A DNA stretch of 64,000 bases from Xylophilus sp. (lineage in GTDB: Bacteria; Pseudomonadota; Gammaproteobacteria; Burkholderiales; Burkholderiaceae_C): contig WNDY01000001.1 of assembly GCA_009914555.1 (NCBI GenBank), positions 186,001-250,000 of the forward strand, given 5' to 3'. Positions 27,193 through 36,908 of this stretch are shown here, in pieces. The notes below the pieces were generated by a model. It saw only the letters and a list, made by a program, of their open reading frames with translations. It was not told where the DNA came from and did no database searches. A program made the translations under genes and the position numbers. Each line of letters begins with the position of its first letter. The first letter of the stretch is position 1.

Positions 27193-27263
27193 TGGGCAAT
27201 CCTGCGGCAAGGCGTGATGGAACCAGCCTGTGCCTGCACTTGGGGCGGCCGAGGAAACGCGGC

Positions 27264-28022
27264 TCAGTGGGCAGCGTTGCGGTCGAGCAACCGCTGCCTC
27301 GTCTGCAGCAGGTGGTAGTGCATCGCGATTCGCGCGTGGCTGCCGTCCCGGCTGGCGATGGCCGCCAGGATGGAGGCGTGCTCGTCGACCACGAAATGCA
27401 TGCGGCGGATGCTCGTGCTCCGCTTCATGTTGTAGACCAGCTTCTGAAAGCCCAGGACCGCTTCGTGGATGCCTTCGAGCATCGTGACGTAGAGGTCGTT
27501 GTTGCTGGCGATGGCGATGGCGCGATGGAAGGCCAGGTCTTCCTCGGGGCACAGCTGTCCGGCCTGCGTGCTTTCGGCGAAGCGCGCATGTGCGACGCGG
27601 ATGCCCTGCAGTTGCTGCTCCGTGTGCCGTTCGGCCGCGCAATAGGCAGTATCGCCTTCGACGGTGATCCGGGCTTCGAGGCACCGCAGGAAGCCGGCCA
27701 TGTCTTGGGGCGCGGCGAACGTCTTGATCCGGGCGGCTGGCTGGTGGGTGACGAACGATCCAGCCCCCTGGTGCGAGGTGATCAATCCATCGGCCTTCAG
27801 GCGCAGCAGCGCCTGGCGCACCACCGGTCGCGACACGCCGGCCTGCTCGCACAGTTCCTTCTCCGACGGGAGCTGCGCGCCGACGCGCAGATGGCCGGCC
27901 ACGATCTGGTCGAAGATCTGGCCGTAGATCTGGTCGCTCAGACGCGCCCGGCTTCCCCGCACAAGTTGAAGGCCGGGTTTCTCGAGCAGGTAGGGGCGGG
28001 AATCGGTATTCGATGTGGGCAT
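27264..28022 (-). CDS. GntR-family (FadR subfamily) regulator
   Basis: A 252-residue protein with an N-terminal winged helix-turn-helix (RLSDQIYGQIFDQIVAGHLRVGAQLPSEKELCEQAGVSRPVVRQALLRLKADGLI) and an all-helical FCD effector domain whose metal-site His and Asp candidates are in EEDLAFHRAIA and RRMHFVVDEHASIL. It is likely the local repressor of the flanking catabolic genes. Candidate operators are the inverted repeats at 30279-30296 and 30323-30338. Confidence 0.9.
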   Translation of the reverse strand: MPTSNTDSRPYLLEKPGLQLVRGSRARLSDQIYGQIFDQIVAGHLRVGAQLPSEKELCEQAGVSRPVVRQALLRLKADGLITSHQGAGSFVTHQPAARIKTFAAPQDMAGFLRCLEARITVEGDTAYCAAERHTEQQLQGIRVAHARFAESTQAGQLCPEEDLAFHRAIAIASNNDLYVTMLEGIHEAVLGFQKLVYNMKRSTSIRRMHFVVDEHASILAAIASRDGSHARIAMHYHLLQTRQRLLDRNAAH

Positions 28023-28144
28023 GCGTAATCCCGGCCGTCAGCACTGTTGGCAGCGGCGCCGAAGCCATGAGCGGGCCGGTGCCACCGCAGGCGCGGTCCG
28101 ACCGTGCCGGGATCATATCGAACGCGTTTGCGTCGTAGTCTCTT

Positions 28145-29128
28145 CTATTGCGCCGAGGCGCTGGACTTCTGCACGATGTCGCGCCACCTGGCGCCCTCGG
28201 CCGCCACGAAGGACTTCAGCTCAGCCCCGCCAAGCATCAGCGGTACGCCGCCCATCTCGGCGATGGTCTTCTTGCCGTCGGCCGACTGTGCGATGTCCGC
28301 GACAGCTCGCTGCACCTTCCCGACGATGGCCGGCGGCGTCTTTGCGGGCGCGAAGAGTGCGACCCATGCGGTCGCGGTCGCGGCGGGGTATCCCGCCTCG
28401 GCGAAGGTGGGAACGTCGGGGAACATGCCCAGGCGCTGTTGCCCGGTGGTGGCCAGCGGCCGCAGCCGTCCGGCGCGGATGAACTCGCCCATGACGCTGG
28501 AGAAGTCCAGGCCCGCGTCGATCTGGCCGCCCACGATGTCGGCGACAGCCGGTGCGCTGCCCTTGTACGGCACATGCATCAGCTTGATGCCAGCGACGTT
28601 CTGAAACTGCTCGTTCATGAGGTGCCCACCGGTGCCGACGCCGCCGGACGAGAACGACAGCTGGCCGGGCCGGGTCTTCGCATGGTCGACGAAGTCTTTC
28701 AGCGTCTTAAAAGGGCTTTCGCCGCGCACGGCAAAGATGCCGGACATGGCGATCAGGCCATGTACTGGCTCGAAGTCGCCCACCGGGTCGTATCGCAAGA
28801 CTTGGTAGAGGGCTTTGTTGGCCGCATGCGTGGCCTGGGTTCCCTCCACGAAGGTGTAGCCATCTGGCGCGGCCTTGGCGACGGCTTCGGTCCCGATGGT
28901 GCCACCGGCGCCGGTGCGGTTGTCCACGATGACGGGCACGCCGAAGCGGGCCTCCAGCTTGCGGCCGACGACGCGCGCGATGATGTCCACCGAGCCGGCC
29001 GGAGTGAACGGAACGACGAACCGGATCGGCTTGTCCGGATAGCTGGCCTGCGCGCGGGCCAGCGCGCAGAAGAGAGTCGAGGTCGCCAGAAGGGCGGCCA
29101 GCGTGACCATACGGAGTTGGAGCTTCAT
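28145..29128 (-). CDS. Bug-family tripartite tricarboxylate transporter substrate-binding protein
   Basis: A 327-residue periplasmic binding protein of the TctC/Bug family: signal peptide to about residue 28 (ALARAQA), then YPDKPIRFVVPFTPAGSVDIIARVV, VPVIVDNRTGAGGTIGTEAVAKAAPDGYT, and MHVPYKGSAPAVADIVGG. Bug proteins capture carboxylates for TctAB-type carriers or act as sensors; no tctA or tctB gene is nearby. It is followed by the GntR gene and preceded by a second Bug gene. Confidence 0.92.
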   Translation of the reverse strand: MKLQLRMVTLAALLATSTLFCALARAQASYPDKPIRFVVPFTPAGSVDIIARVVGRKLEARFGVPVIVDNRTGAGGTIGTEAVAKAAPDGYTFVEGTQATHAANKALYQVLRYDPVGDFEPVHGLIAMSGIFAVRGESPFKTLKDFVDHAKTRPGQLSFSSGGVGTGGHLMNEQFQNVAGIKLMHVPYKGSAPAVADIVGGQIDAGLDFSSVMGEFIRAGRLRPLATTGQQRLGMFPDVPTFAEAGYPAATATAWVALFAPAKTPPAIVGKVQRAVADIAQSADGKKTIAEMGGVPLMLGGAELKSFVAAEGARWRDIVQKSSASAQ

Positions 29129-29165
29129 CGCGCTTATCTCCGGAACGTCGGCGGTGGATGTGCGA

Positions 29166-30152
29166 TCAGTCCATGCGGATGTTGCGGGCCTTGATCAGGG
29201 CTGCCCACTTTTCGACCTCCGCGTGCTGGTAGGCGCGCAACTCGGCCGGCTTCATACCCGAGGGCTCCATCCCGAGATCGAACAGCCGCTGCTTCACCTC
29301 TGGCTCGGCAAGGATGCGCCCGATCTGGGTGGACAGGCGCTGGACGATCGGCGCGGGCGTGCCCGCCGGTGCGAACACGGCTTGCCACGACACGATCTCG
29401 TAACCCGCGAGACCGGCTTCTGCAAGAGAAGGAACGTCGGGCATGAGCCTGGACCGCTGTGCGGACGGGACGCCGAGTGCACGCAACTGCCCCGATTTGA
29501 TCAGCGGGGCGACCACGACGATGTTTTCGAAGTTGAGGTCGATGTTGCCGGCGAGCAGGTCGGTGGTCGCGCCGGTACCACCCTTGTAGGGCACGTGCGT
29601 CATGTCGACCTGCGCGATGGACTTGAACAGCTCGCCCGACAGGTGCTGCGACGTGCCGCTGCCCGACGAGCCGAAGGTGAGCTTGCCGGGCCGCGCCTTG
29701 GCCGCATCCACGACGTCCTTGACCGTCCGGTAGGGGAAACTCGCCTTCACTACCAGCACGTTGGGCAGGGTGCCGATCAGCGTGATCGGCTCGAAAGACC
29801 TGACCGGGTCATACGGCATGCTGGGGTAAAGGCTCACGTTGATCGCATGCGAACTGATCGTGCCTCCGACCAGCGTATGACCATCAGGCTTCGCATTGGC
29901 CACGAAGGCCGAGCCGATGTTTCCGCCGGCGCCGGGACGGTTCTCCACCACTACGGTCGTGTCGAGCGCCGGCCCCAGCTTCTGGCCGATGACGCGGGCC
30001 AGGATGTCCGACGTCCCTCCTGCGGCGAAGGGCACCACCCAGGTTACCGGCTTAGCCGAAAGATCGTCCTTGGCCGGAGCAGCCGCGCCGGTGGCGCCCC
30101 AGAAAGCAGCTGCGAATGCCGGCAGCAGACGAATGAAAGTGGAGCGGTACAT
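29166..30152 (-). CDS. Bug-family tripartite tricarboxylate transporter substrate-binding protein
   Basis: A 328-residue paralogue of the next Bug protein: signal peptide MYRSTFIRLLPAFAAAF, then KPVTWVVPFAAGGTSDILARVIG, TTVVVENRPGAGGNIGSAFVA and MTHVPYKGGTGATTDLLAGN. The ATG at 30152 is chosen because residues upstream are encoded by AT-rich leader DNA with no signal-peptide character. It is divergent from the PhyH-type dioxygenase across a 230-bp AT-rich control region, suggesting uptake of the substrate of that pathway. Confidence 0.92.
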   Translation of the reverse strand: MYRSTFIRLLPAFAAAFWGATGAAAPAKDDLSAKPVTWVVPFAAGGTSDILARVIGQKLGPALDTTVVVENRPGAGGNIGSAFVANAKPDGHTLVGGTISSHAINVSLYPSMPYDPVRSFEPITLIGTLPNVLVVKASFPYRTVKDVVDAAKARPGKLTFGSSGSGTSQHLSGELFKSIAQVDMTHVPYKGGTGATTDLLAGNIDLNFENIVVVAPLIKSGQLRALGVPSAQRSRLMPDVPSLAEAGLAGYEIVSWQAVFAPAGTPAPIVQRLSTQIGRILAEPEVKQRLFDLGMEPSGMKPAELRAYQHAEVEKWAALIKARNIRMD

Positions 30153-30278
30153 CGGATGTCTCGTCGTGGGTTGATGGGAATCAAAAATGCATTTACATGC
30201 TATAAAAAATCCAATACATGTCAAATTAGATTGGCAATGAGTTTGGACTGAGAAGCAAAAAATCATTGTTAAATCAGC

Positions 30279-30296
30279 TAGTTGCATGCTGAACTA
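30279..30296. promoter_or_regulatory. Inverted repeat, candidate operator
   Basis: TAGTT-GCATGCTG-AACTA, an 18-bp perfect-arm palindrome about 87 bases upstream of the dioxygenase ATG. Placement in the divergent region suggests regulator binding, perhaps by the GntR protein at 27264. Confidence 0.4.
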
Positions 30297-30322
30297 TCGT
30301 TTTCCCTGCTTCTATAAATTGA

Positions 30323-30338
30323 CAAGTGGATCAACTTG
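30323..30338. promoter_or_regulatory. Inverted repeat, candidate GntR operator
   Basis: CAAGT-GGATCA-ACTTG, a 16-bp palindrome 45 bases upstream of the dioxygenase ATG, where a repressor would overlap the promoter or transcript start. FadR-type operators are often short palindromes of this size. Confidence 0.45.
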
Positions 30339-30382
30339 GCTAACATGTGAACGCCTGACCGAACACAACGCCGAGGAGTTCC

Positions 30383-31237
30383 ATGACTGCCAGCCTGTCC
30401 CCCGAGGTCGTCGCGCAATACCGCCGCGCCGGCATCCATTTCCCCATCGATGTGCTGACGGCCGACGAGGCCGCCGATTCGCTGCGACGCCTGGAGGCGA
30501 TCGAGGCCCGGTACGGCTCTCCACTGCCGGCTCGCTTCCTCAAGCCGCACCTGCTGTTCCCATGGCTCGACGAAATCGTTCGGCACCCGAAGATCCTCGA
30601 TGCGGTCGAAAGCATCCTGGGCCCCAACATCTTGTGTCGCGCATCGCAGTTCTTCGCCAAGAACGCGCGGACGCCGGGCTTCGTCTCGTGGCACCAGGAC
30701 GCCACCTACTGGGGGTTGGGCCGACCCGACGTGCTGACGGCCTGGGTAGCCTTCACGCCGTCCATCCGTGACAACGGCTGCATGCGCGTCGTGCCCGGCA
30801 CGCACATGCAGCAACTGCCGCACGAGGACAAGTTCGGCTCGGACAACATGCTGACGCGCGGCCAGGAGATCGCCGCCGAGGTCGACGAGAAGGACGCCGT
30901 GGACGTGGTGTTGCGGCCCGGCCAGATGTCGCTGCACGACGTGCTCATCGTCCACGGGTCCGAGCCCAACACCTCCGACATCCGCCGTGTGGGCTTCGCC
31001 ATCCGCTACATGCCGACTTCGCTGCCCAGCGAGCCTGGAGTACGCGACAGCGCCACACTGGTGCGCGGGGTCGACGATTTCGGCTACTACGACCTGGAGC
31101 GCGCCCCGGAGGCTGATATGCATCCGGATGCCGTGGCCCATCACAAGGAAGTGCTGGAGCGCCGCATGAAGGTGATCTATGCCGGCGCGGCCCAGGACGG
31201 ACGCCATCAGAAGGACGCGTCCGCGACCACGGTCTGA
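30383..31237 (+). CDS. Phytanoyl-CoA dioxygenase (PhyH) family protein
   Basis: A 284-residue Fe(II)/2-oxoglutarate oxygenase-like protein. The metal triad is visible as SWHQDATYWG (His and Asp) and a distal His in LHDVLIVHGSEPN, followed by the Arg for 2-oxoglutarate in RRVGFAIRYMP. Such enzymes hydroxylate an unactivated carbon next to a carboxylate or heteroatom. GAGGAG lies a few bases before the ATG. As first gene of a long plus-strand run it may open the pathway; the substrate is unknown. Confidence 0.88.
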   Translation: MTASLSPEVVAQYRRAGIHFPIDVLTADEAADSLRRLEAIEARYGSPLPARFLKPHLLFPWLDEIVRHPKILDAVESILGPNILCRASQFFAKNARTPGFVSWHQDATYWGLGRPDVLTAWVAFTPSIRDNGCMRVVPGTHMQQLPHEDKFGSDNMLTRGQEIAAEVDEKDAVDVVLRPGQMSLHDVLIVHGSEPNTSDIRRVGFAIRYMPTSLPSEPGVRDSATLVRGVDDFGYYDLERAPEADMHPDAVAHHKEVLERRMKVIYAGAAQDGRHQKDASATTV

Positions 31238-31257
31238 AGAAAGCGCACCCGACACAC

Positions 31258-32361
31258 ATGGAATTCGACGCCGCCGTCCTCCGGCACATCGGAGAGCCGC
31301 TCGCCATCGAGCGGGTTTCCGCCGGCGACCTGCAGCCTGGCGATGTGCTCGTGCGCATCCAGGCCAGCGGGCTCTGCCATACCGACCTCGAGGTGATGCA
31401 GGGGTCGCTGCGCTATCCGCTCCCTATCGTGCTGGGCCACGAGGGGGCCGGCGTTGTCGAGCGGATCGGCTCGGCGGTGCGCCATGTGGCCGTGGGCGAC
31501 CATGTGGTCTGCTCCTGGAAGCCGCACTGCGGCGACTGCTACTACTGCGACCGCGCCCAGCCCATCCTGTGCGAGCCGTTCAAGACGCACCAGCCGCAAG
31601 GCCATCTGCTGGACGGCACGTCGCGTCTCAGCCTGAACGGCCGCGAGCTGTTCCACTTCTCCGTGGTGTCGTCCCATGCGCAGTACTGCATCGTTCCGGA
31701 AAGCGGTGCGATCCGCGTTCCCCGCGAGATGCCGTTCGACCGCGCCTGCCTCATCGGCTGCGGGGTGATGACCGGCGTGGGCGCCGTGTCGCGGCTGGCC
31801 CGGGTCGAGGCCGGCAGCAGCGTCGCCGTCATCGGCTGCGGGGCTGTCGGCCTCAACGCCATCCAGGCGGCGGCGCTCGAAGAGGCAGCCGTCGTCCTGG
31901 CGGTAGACATCGATCCGAAAAAGCTCGAGATGGCGCGCGTCTTCGGTGCGACCCACTGCGTGCTGGCAGGGGAGGACCCCGCCGGCATGGCGCAGTCGCT
32001 CACGGCGGGGCGCGGCGCCGACTACGTGTTCGAATGCGCCGGCGGCGAGCCGGCCATGCAGCTCATGTACGACCTCGCGCGGCCGGGCGGCTACACCGTC
32101 ATGCTGGGCAAGGTGGACGTGAACAAGCGCGTGTCGCTTCGCTTCGGCTCGATGATGGGCGAGAAGACTTCCATCCGGTCGAGCTACGGCGGGGCTCGTC
32201 CCAGGCGCGACTTTCCGTGGCTGTGCGACCTGTATCTGCGGGGCAAGCTCAAGCTCGATGAACTCATCACCCTGCGGCTGCCGCTCGCGCGCATCAACGA
32301 CGGCTTCGAGGCCATGGCGCGGGGCGACGTGGTGCGGGCCGTTCTCATGATGGAGCATTGA
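31258..32361 (+). CDS. Zinc-dependent alcohol dehydrogenase, class III-like
   Basis: A 367-residue MDR-family dehydrogenase. Catalytic zinc ligands are in ASGLCHTDLE and LGHEGAG; the structural zinc loop is HCGDCYYCDRAQPILC with four Cys; the Rossmann motif is VAVIGCGAVGLNA with an Asp end (AVDID), indicating NAD. Probably oxidises the alcohol made by the upstream dioxygenase. It shares one base with the next gene. Confidence 0.92.
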   Translation: MEFDAAVLRHIGEPLAIERVSAGDLQPGDVLVRIQASGLCHTDLEVMQGSLRYPLPIVLGHEGAGVVERIGSAVRHVAVGDHVVCSWKPHCGDCYYCDRAQPILCEPFKTHQPQGHLLDGTSRLSLNGRELFHFSVVSSHAQYCIVPESGAIRVPREMPFDRACLIGCGVMTGVGAVSRLARVEAGSSVAVIGCGAVGLNAIQAAALEEAAVVLAVDIDPKKLEMARVFGATHCVLAGEDPAGMAQSLTAGRGADYVFECAGGEPAMQLMYDLARPGGYTVMLGKVDVNKRVSLRFGSMMGEKTSIRSSYGGARPRRDFPWLCDLYLRGKLKLDELITLRLPLARINDGFEAMARGDVVRAVLMMEH

Positions 32362-33398
32362 TGCCGAGTCCGCCCGCACAGCGCGGTCATGTCCTCCAGA
32401 ACGGCTGGATCGACCGGCCGCACCAGGAAGCTGCGATCGGCGACCTGCCGCTGGAAAACGGCCAGACGCTGCAGGACTGCCGCATCGGCTATGTCGTCCA
32501 CCGTGCCGACAGCGGCCCGGCGCCGCGGCGCGGCGACAAGGTCGTGCTGGTGCTCTGCGCCATCGGCACGTCGCACCACCGGCTCGATTCCATGATCGGC
32601 GAAGGGCGGGCCTTCGATCCCGCGCGCTACACCGTGATTGCGGTCGACGCGCTGGGCAACGGCCTGTCCAGCTCCCCATCGAACTCGGCCACGCAGCCGG
32701 GCATGGCGTTCCCGCGCTTCTCGATCCGCGACATGGTCGAGAGCCAGTCGCGACTGCTGCGATCTCTGGGCGTGGACCGGCTCCATGCCGTGGCGGGCGC
32801 CTCGATGGGCGGAATGCAGGCGCTGCAGTGGGCGGTGAGCCTGCCGCAGCCGGTGGAGCGCGTCATCGCCATGACGCCGATGGCCAAGACCCATCCCTGG
32901 TCCGTCGTCATCAATGAGACGGCGCGCCGGGCGTTGCTGCGCGCGCTGGATTCGGGACGTCCATGGGATGCCTGGGTCCCCCTGATGCAGCTCGTGAGCG
33001 GCCGCACGCCCGAGAGCATCGGAGCACAGTTCGCCAGCGGCGACGAGGCCATTGCCTGGATACGCCGGCGTTGCGACGAGCGCCATGCGGAAGGACCGGA
33101 ACCGCTCGACTGGATCTACCAGTCCTGGGCCTATGACCAGCACGACCTGGGGCAGACGCCCGGCTTCGGCGGCGACACCGAAGCGGCCCTGCGTGCCATC
33201 AGCGCATCGTGCCTGGTGGCCGCGGCGCCGCTCGATCTCTACAACCCGTCGGACGCGGCCCGCACCGTGGCGGCGGCCATCCCGCGGGCGCGCTGGCTGA
33301 AGCTGCCGTCACACCGCGGACACCAGGCCGCTTCCGCGGCTGATGCCGAAGCGGCCGCGCTGCTCAATCGCCATGCGGGAGCCCTGCTCGCGGCCTGA
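32361..33398 (+). CDS. MetX-like alpha/beta hydrolase
   Basis: A 345-residue member of the homoserine O-acetyltransferase-like branch of alpha/beta hydrolases: LCAIGTSHH, VDALGNGLSSSPSNS, the nucleophile elbow GASMGGMQALQWA, and a C-terminal His in LPSHRGHQAAS. The context is catabolic and methionine genes are absent, so hydrolysis of an ester or thioester is more likely than methionine synthesis. ATG at 32361 overlaps the ADH stop by one base. Confidence 0.85.
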   Translation: MPSPPAQRGHVLQNGWIDRPHQEAAIGDLPLENGQTLQDCRIGYVVHRADSGPAPRRGDKVVLVLCAIGTSHHRLDSMIGEGRAFDPARYTVIAVDALGNGLSSSPSNSATQPGMAFPRFSIRDMVESQSRLLRSLGVDRLHAVAGASMGGMQALQWAVSLPQPVERVIAMTPMAKTHPWSVVINETARRALLRALDSGRPWDAWVPLMQLVSGRTPESIGAQFASGDEAIAWIRRRCDERHAEGPEPLDWIYQSWAYDQHDLGQTPGFGGDTEAALRAISASCLVAAAPLDLYNPSDAARTVAAAIPRARWLKLPSHRGHQAASAADAEAAALLNRHAGALLAA

Positions 33399-33439
33399 GC
33401 GCACCTTCTCTTGCTTCTTTCTTCCAACGCCTGCCCACC

Positions 33440-34159
33440 ATGACCATACTCAATGAGACCATTCGCGCCAAGCTCAAGACCGTAAGCACGGCAACGCTGG
33501 CCACCGCGCTCTACAAGCGCGGCTTTCGCCAGCAGTTCATCCAGAACGTCCAACCTCTGCACCCGCTGAAGGAGAGCATGGTCGGCGAAGCCTATACGCT
33601 GCGCTACATGCCCGCGCGGGAGGATCTCAACGGGCTCGCGGTCTTCCGGGACCGCGCCCATCCGCAGCGCAAGGCGGTCTAGGAATGCCCGCCGGGCGCG
33701 GTGCTCGTCATGGACAGCCGCAAGGACGCGCGCGCAGCGTCCGCAGGCGGCATCCTGGTCGGCCGTCTCATGCAGCGCGGCGTCGCGGGAGTGGTGACCG
33801 ACGGGGGCTTCCGCGATTCGGCGAAAATCGCCACGCTGACCATTCCCGCCTACCACCAACGGCCCTCCGCACCGACCAACCTGACGCTGCACCAGGCCAT
33901 TGCCATCAACGAGCCCATCGGCTGCGGCGACGCGCCCGTCTTCCCTGGCGACGTGGTCGTGGGCGACAACGACGGCGTCATCGTGATTCCCGCCCACCTG
34001 GCCGACGAGATCGCGGACGAGGCCGTGGAGATGACCGCATTCGAGGACTTCGTCACCGAGCAGGTCCATGCCGGAAGATCGATCCTTGGCCTCTACCCCG
34101 CCACCGACGAGCAGACGCTGGTGGACTTTGCCGCCTGGCGCACGAACCGGGGCCGGTGA
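33440..34159 (+). pseudogene. RraA-like aldolase family gene with an in-frame amber codon
   Basis: Two segments in the same frame, 33440-33679 (80 residues, ending HPQRKAV) and 33683-34159 (starting ECPPGAVLVMDSR), form one RraA/HMG-aldolase family protein of 239 codons. They are separated only by a TAG at 33680-33682, where relatives carry Glu (RKAIEEC). GAG to TAG is one base change. The rest is intact, including GVVTDGGFRDS with the ligand residues and GCGDAPVFPGDVVVGD. A GTG at 33701 could restart translation. Family members cleave 4-hydroxy-4-methyl-2-oxoglutarate-type substrates or decarboxylate oxaloacetate. Confidence 0.85.
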
Positions 34160-34165
34160 CCGACC

Positions 34166-35191
34166 ATGGGCGTGCCCGCTTCCCGCACATGGGACCTGGA
34201 CTATCTGATCGGGATGGCTGCGCGCGTGTTCGCCGCGCGCGGCGTCCCGCCCGCGGTCGCGCGCAGCGCCGCGAAGGCGCTGGTGCAGGCTGAAGTCGCC
34301 GGCATCGGTACCCATGGCCTGTCGCGCATATCCCAGTATTGCGCACTGCTGGACAGCGGCAGGCTTGAAGCCGCCGCGCTGCCGGCCGTGATCCGTTCGC
34401 ACGGTGCCACTGCCCTGGTGGATGCCGGCCATGGCCTGGCGTATGCGGCCTGCGAGCTCGCGGTCGACACCGCCGTCGCGCTGGCCCGCCGGTACGGCGC
34501 CGCCTTTGTGGGGGTTACGCGCTCCTCCCACGCAGGTGCGCTCGGGCTGACGCTGGAGCCGGTCGCGGACGCGGGGTTGGTCGGGCTGGCTTTTTCCAAC
34601 GCGCCGGCAGCCATGCCCTTGTGGGGCGGTACATCGGCCGTGCTCGGCACCAACCCTGTGGCCGCCTGCTTTCCCCGGCCTGGCCAGGATCCGATCGTCG
34701 TCGACATGGCGATGACGTCCGTCACGCGTGGCCAGATCCTGGAAGCAGCCCGGGCGGGCCAGCCCATCCCGGAAGACTGGGCGCTGGACGCTGCAGGGCA
34801 GCCGACCACCGACGCCGAAGCCGCACTGGCGGGAACGCTGTTTCCGGCCGGCGGCGTCAAGGGAAACATGCTGGCGCTGACATTCGAGCTGCTGTGCACC
34901 GCCCTTACCGGCGCAGCCCTGAGCGCCGAGACGCGTCCCTTCTACGAAGTGGAAGGGACGCACGCATCCATCGGCCAAGCCTTCCTGGCGATCGACCCCG
35001 GCGCGCTGGCGGGAGCGTCCACCTACGTCGAGCGTGTCGATGCTTTCGTCGTCGCGGCGCAGGCCAGCGGCGCCGCTCGGCTGCCGGGCGCGCGCCGCTT
35101 CGCCCTGCGGCGCGCGGCGGTGGCCGATGGCGTCGCACTGTCCCCCGCACTCCTGGCGCAGCTCGAACAGTTGCTCGAAACCGCGCCGTGA
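34166..35191 (+). CDS. Ldh family (MDH type 2) NAD(P)-dependent 2-hydroxyacid dehydrogenase
   Basis: A 341-residue protein of the malate/L-lactate dehydrogenase family that is unrelated to classical LDH. Seen: EVAGIGTHGLSRISQYC, GVTRSSHAGALGLTLEPVADAGLVGLAFSNA, LGTNPVAACFPRP, and FPAGGVKGNMLALTFELL. It interconverts a 2-hydroxyacid and a 2-oxoacid. It starts 6 bases after the RraA-like gene, so co-translation is likely. Confidence 0.88.
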   Translation: MGVPASRTWDLDYLIGMAARVFAARGVPPAVARSAAKALVQAEVAGIGTHGLSRISQYCALLDSGRLEAAALPAVIRSHGATALVDAGHGLAYAACELAVDTAVALARRYGAAFVGVTRSSHAGALGLTLEPVADAGLVGLAFSNAPAAMPLWGGTSAVLGTNPVAACFPRPGQDPIVVDMAMTSVTRGQILEAARAGQPIPEDWALDAAGQPTTDAEAALAGTLFPAGGVKGNMLALTFELLCTALTGAALSAETRPFYEVEGTHASIGQAFLAIDPGALAGASTYVERVDAFVVAAQASGAARLPGARRFALRRAAVADGVALSPALLAQLEQLLETAP

Positions 35192-35242
35192 CGGCCGGCC
35201 ACACACCACCGAAAAACCGCTTTTCCGCTCGACGCCTCCACG

Positions 35243-36847
35243 ATGAACTCTCGACCCTCCTTGCCGCGTTCGCCCCATGTGATCCGCATGCGCGCCGAAG
35301 ACAACGTCGCCATCGTCGCCAACGACGGAGGGCTGCCGGCCGGCAGCAGGCTGAATGACGGCACCGTCCTGCGCGAGCGCATTCCGCAGGGCCACAAGGT
35401 CGCGCTGGCCGACCTGCCCACCGGCACCGAGGTGCGGCGCTACAACGTGGTCATCGGCCGCGCCACGCAGGACCTGCCGGCAGGCAGCTGGGTGCACGAA
35501 CGCGTGCTCGACATGCCCGGTGCGCAGCCGCTCCACGACCTGCCGGTGTCGACCGCTCCCCGGCCTGTCCTCGACAGGCTCGAGGGCTACACGTTCGATG
35601 GATACCGCAACGCCGACGGGACGGTGGGCACGCGCAACCTGCTGGGCATCACCACCACCGTCCAGTGCGTTTCGGGAGTCGTGCGCCATGCGGTGGACCG
35701 CATCCGCCGCGAGTTGCTGCCGAAGTACCCGAATGTGGACGGCGTGGTGGCGCTGGAGCACGGCTACGGCTGCGGCGTGGCCATCGACGCTCCGGACGCC
35801 GCCATACCGATCCGGACCGTGCGCAACATCAGCCTCAATCCGAACTTCGGCGCGGAGGTCATGGTGGTGAGCCTGGGTTGCGAGAAGCTGCAGCCCGAGC
35901 GTCTCATGCCACCCGGCACGCTTGCGCAGATCCATCCCCAGGACCCCGCCGATGGCGATGCCGATCCACAGGCGCTCGACGTGGTCTGCCTGCAGGACGA
36001 ACAGCACGTGGGATTCCAGTCGATGATTGACGCCATCCTGCGCCAGGCCGAGCACCATCTGCGCCGCCTCGACCGGCGCCGCCGCGAGCCGTGCCCGGCG
36101 GCCGACCTGGTCGTCGGCGTCCAGTGCGGCGGCAGCGATGCGTTCTCGGGAGCCACGGCCAATCCGGCTGTCGGCTTCTGCACCGACCTGCTGATCCGCG
36201 CCGGCGCGACGGTGATGTTCTCCGAGGTCACCGAGGTGCGCGACGGCATCGACCAGCTGACATCGCGCGCCGCCACGCCGCAGGTCGCGGCCGCGCTGGT
36301 CCGCGAGATGGCCTGGTACGACGCCTACCTCTCGCGCGGCAAAACGGACCGCAGTGCCAACACCTCGCCCGGCAACAAGCAGGGCGGCATCTCCAACATC
36401 GTCGAGAAGGCGATGGGCTCCATCGTCAAGTCGGGGACCGCGCCAATCACCGGCGTGCTGTCGCCGGGGCAGCGGCTGCGGTCCGAAGGCATCCGCGGCG
36501 GACTGGTGTACGCGGCGACGCCATCGGGCGATTTCGTTTGCGGCACGCTGCAGGTGGCCGCAGGCATGAACCTGCACGTCTTCACCACCGGCCGTGGCAC
36601 ACCCTATGGCCTGGCCGAGGTGCCGGTGATCAAGGTGGCGACCCGCACCGACCTCGCCCGCCGCTGGCACGACCTGATGGACGTGAATGCGGGGCGCATC
36701 GCCGACGGAGAAGCCTCGATCGAGGAAGTGGGCTGGGAGCTCTTTCGCCTGATGCTCGACGTAGCCAGCGGCCGCAGGAAGACCTGGGCGGAGCAGTGGC
36801 AGCTGCACAATGCCCTCGTTCTTTTCAACCCGGCGCCGGTCACCTGA
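35243..36847 (+). CDS. garD: UxaA/GarD family galactarate dehydratase
   Basis: A 534-residue protein with the N-terminal SAF-like domain ([17 protein letters not shown]...) and the large UxaA C-terminal domain with [49 protein letters not shown] and [19 protein letters not shown]. Length and the ending [11 protein letters not shown] match galactarate dehydratase, which converts galactarate to 5-dehydro-4-deoxyglucarate. Altronate dehydratase is the alternative. A catabolic sugar-acid role fits the neighbouring dehydrogenases. Confidence 0.85.
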   Translation: MNSRPSLPRSPHVIRMRAEDNVAIVANDGGLPAGSRLNDGTVLRERIPQGHKVALADLPTGTEVRRYNVVIGRATQDLPAGSWVHERVLDMPGAQPLHDLPVSTAPRPVLDRLEGYTFDGYRNADGTVGTRNLLGITTTVQCVSGVVRHAVDRIRRELLPKYPNVDGVVALEHGYGCGVAIDAPDAAIPIRTVRNISLNPNFGAEVMVVSLGCEKLQPERLMPPGTLAQIHPQDPADGDADPQALDVVCLQDEQHVGFQSMIDAILRQAEHHLRRLDRRRREPCPAADLVVGVQCGGSDAFSGATANPAVGFCTDLLIRAGATVMFSEVTEVRDGIDQLTSRAATPQVAAALVREMAWYDAYLSRGKTDRSANTSPGNKQGGISNIVEKAMGSIVKSGTAPITGVLSPGQRLRSEGIRGGLVYAATPSGDFVCGTLQVAAGMNLHVFTTGRGTPYGLAEVPVIKVATRTDLARRWHDLMDVNAGRIADGEASIEEVGWELFRLMLDVASGRRKTWAEQWQLHNALVLFNPAPVT

Positions 36848-36908
36848 GCGCTGCGGCGCGGTCGACCCTTTTCATCCCACTCCAACCGTTTCATCACCCG
36901 TCCGGCCC

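Larger units (their letters stand above)
30153..30382. promoter_or_regulatory. AT-rich divergent control region of the catabolic island
   Basis: These 230 bases are markedly richer in A+T than the rest of the window (runs such as GCTATAAAAAATCC and AAGCAAAAAATC). They separate the Bug gene from the plus-strand catabolic run. Two inverted repeats stand out: TAGTT-N8-AACTA at 30279-30296 and CAAGT-N6-ACTTG at 30323-30338. Promoters for both directions and operators for the GntR protein are likely here. Confidence 0.6.

Noticed and set aside
33239..36808. A 1189-codon open frame on the minus strand opposite the catabolic genes
   Set aside because: It is antisense to five well-supported genes, has no family features and is rich in Arg, Gly, His and Val, as expected from reading GC-rich codons backwards.
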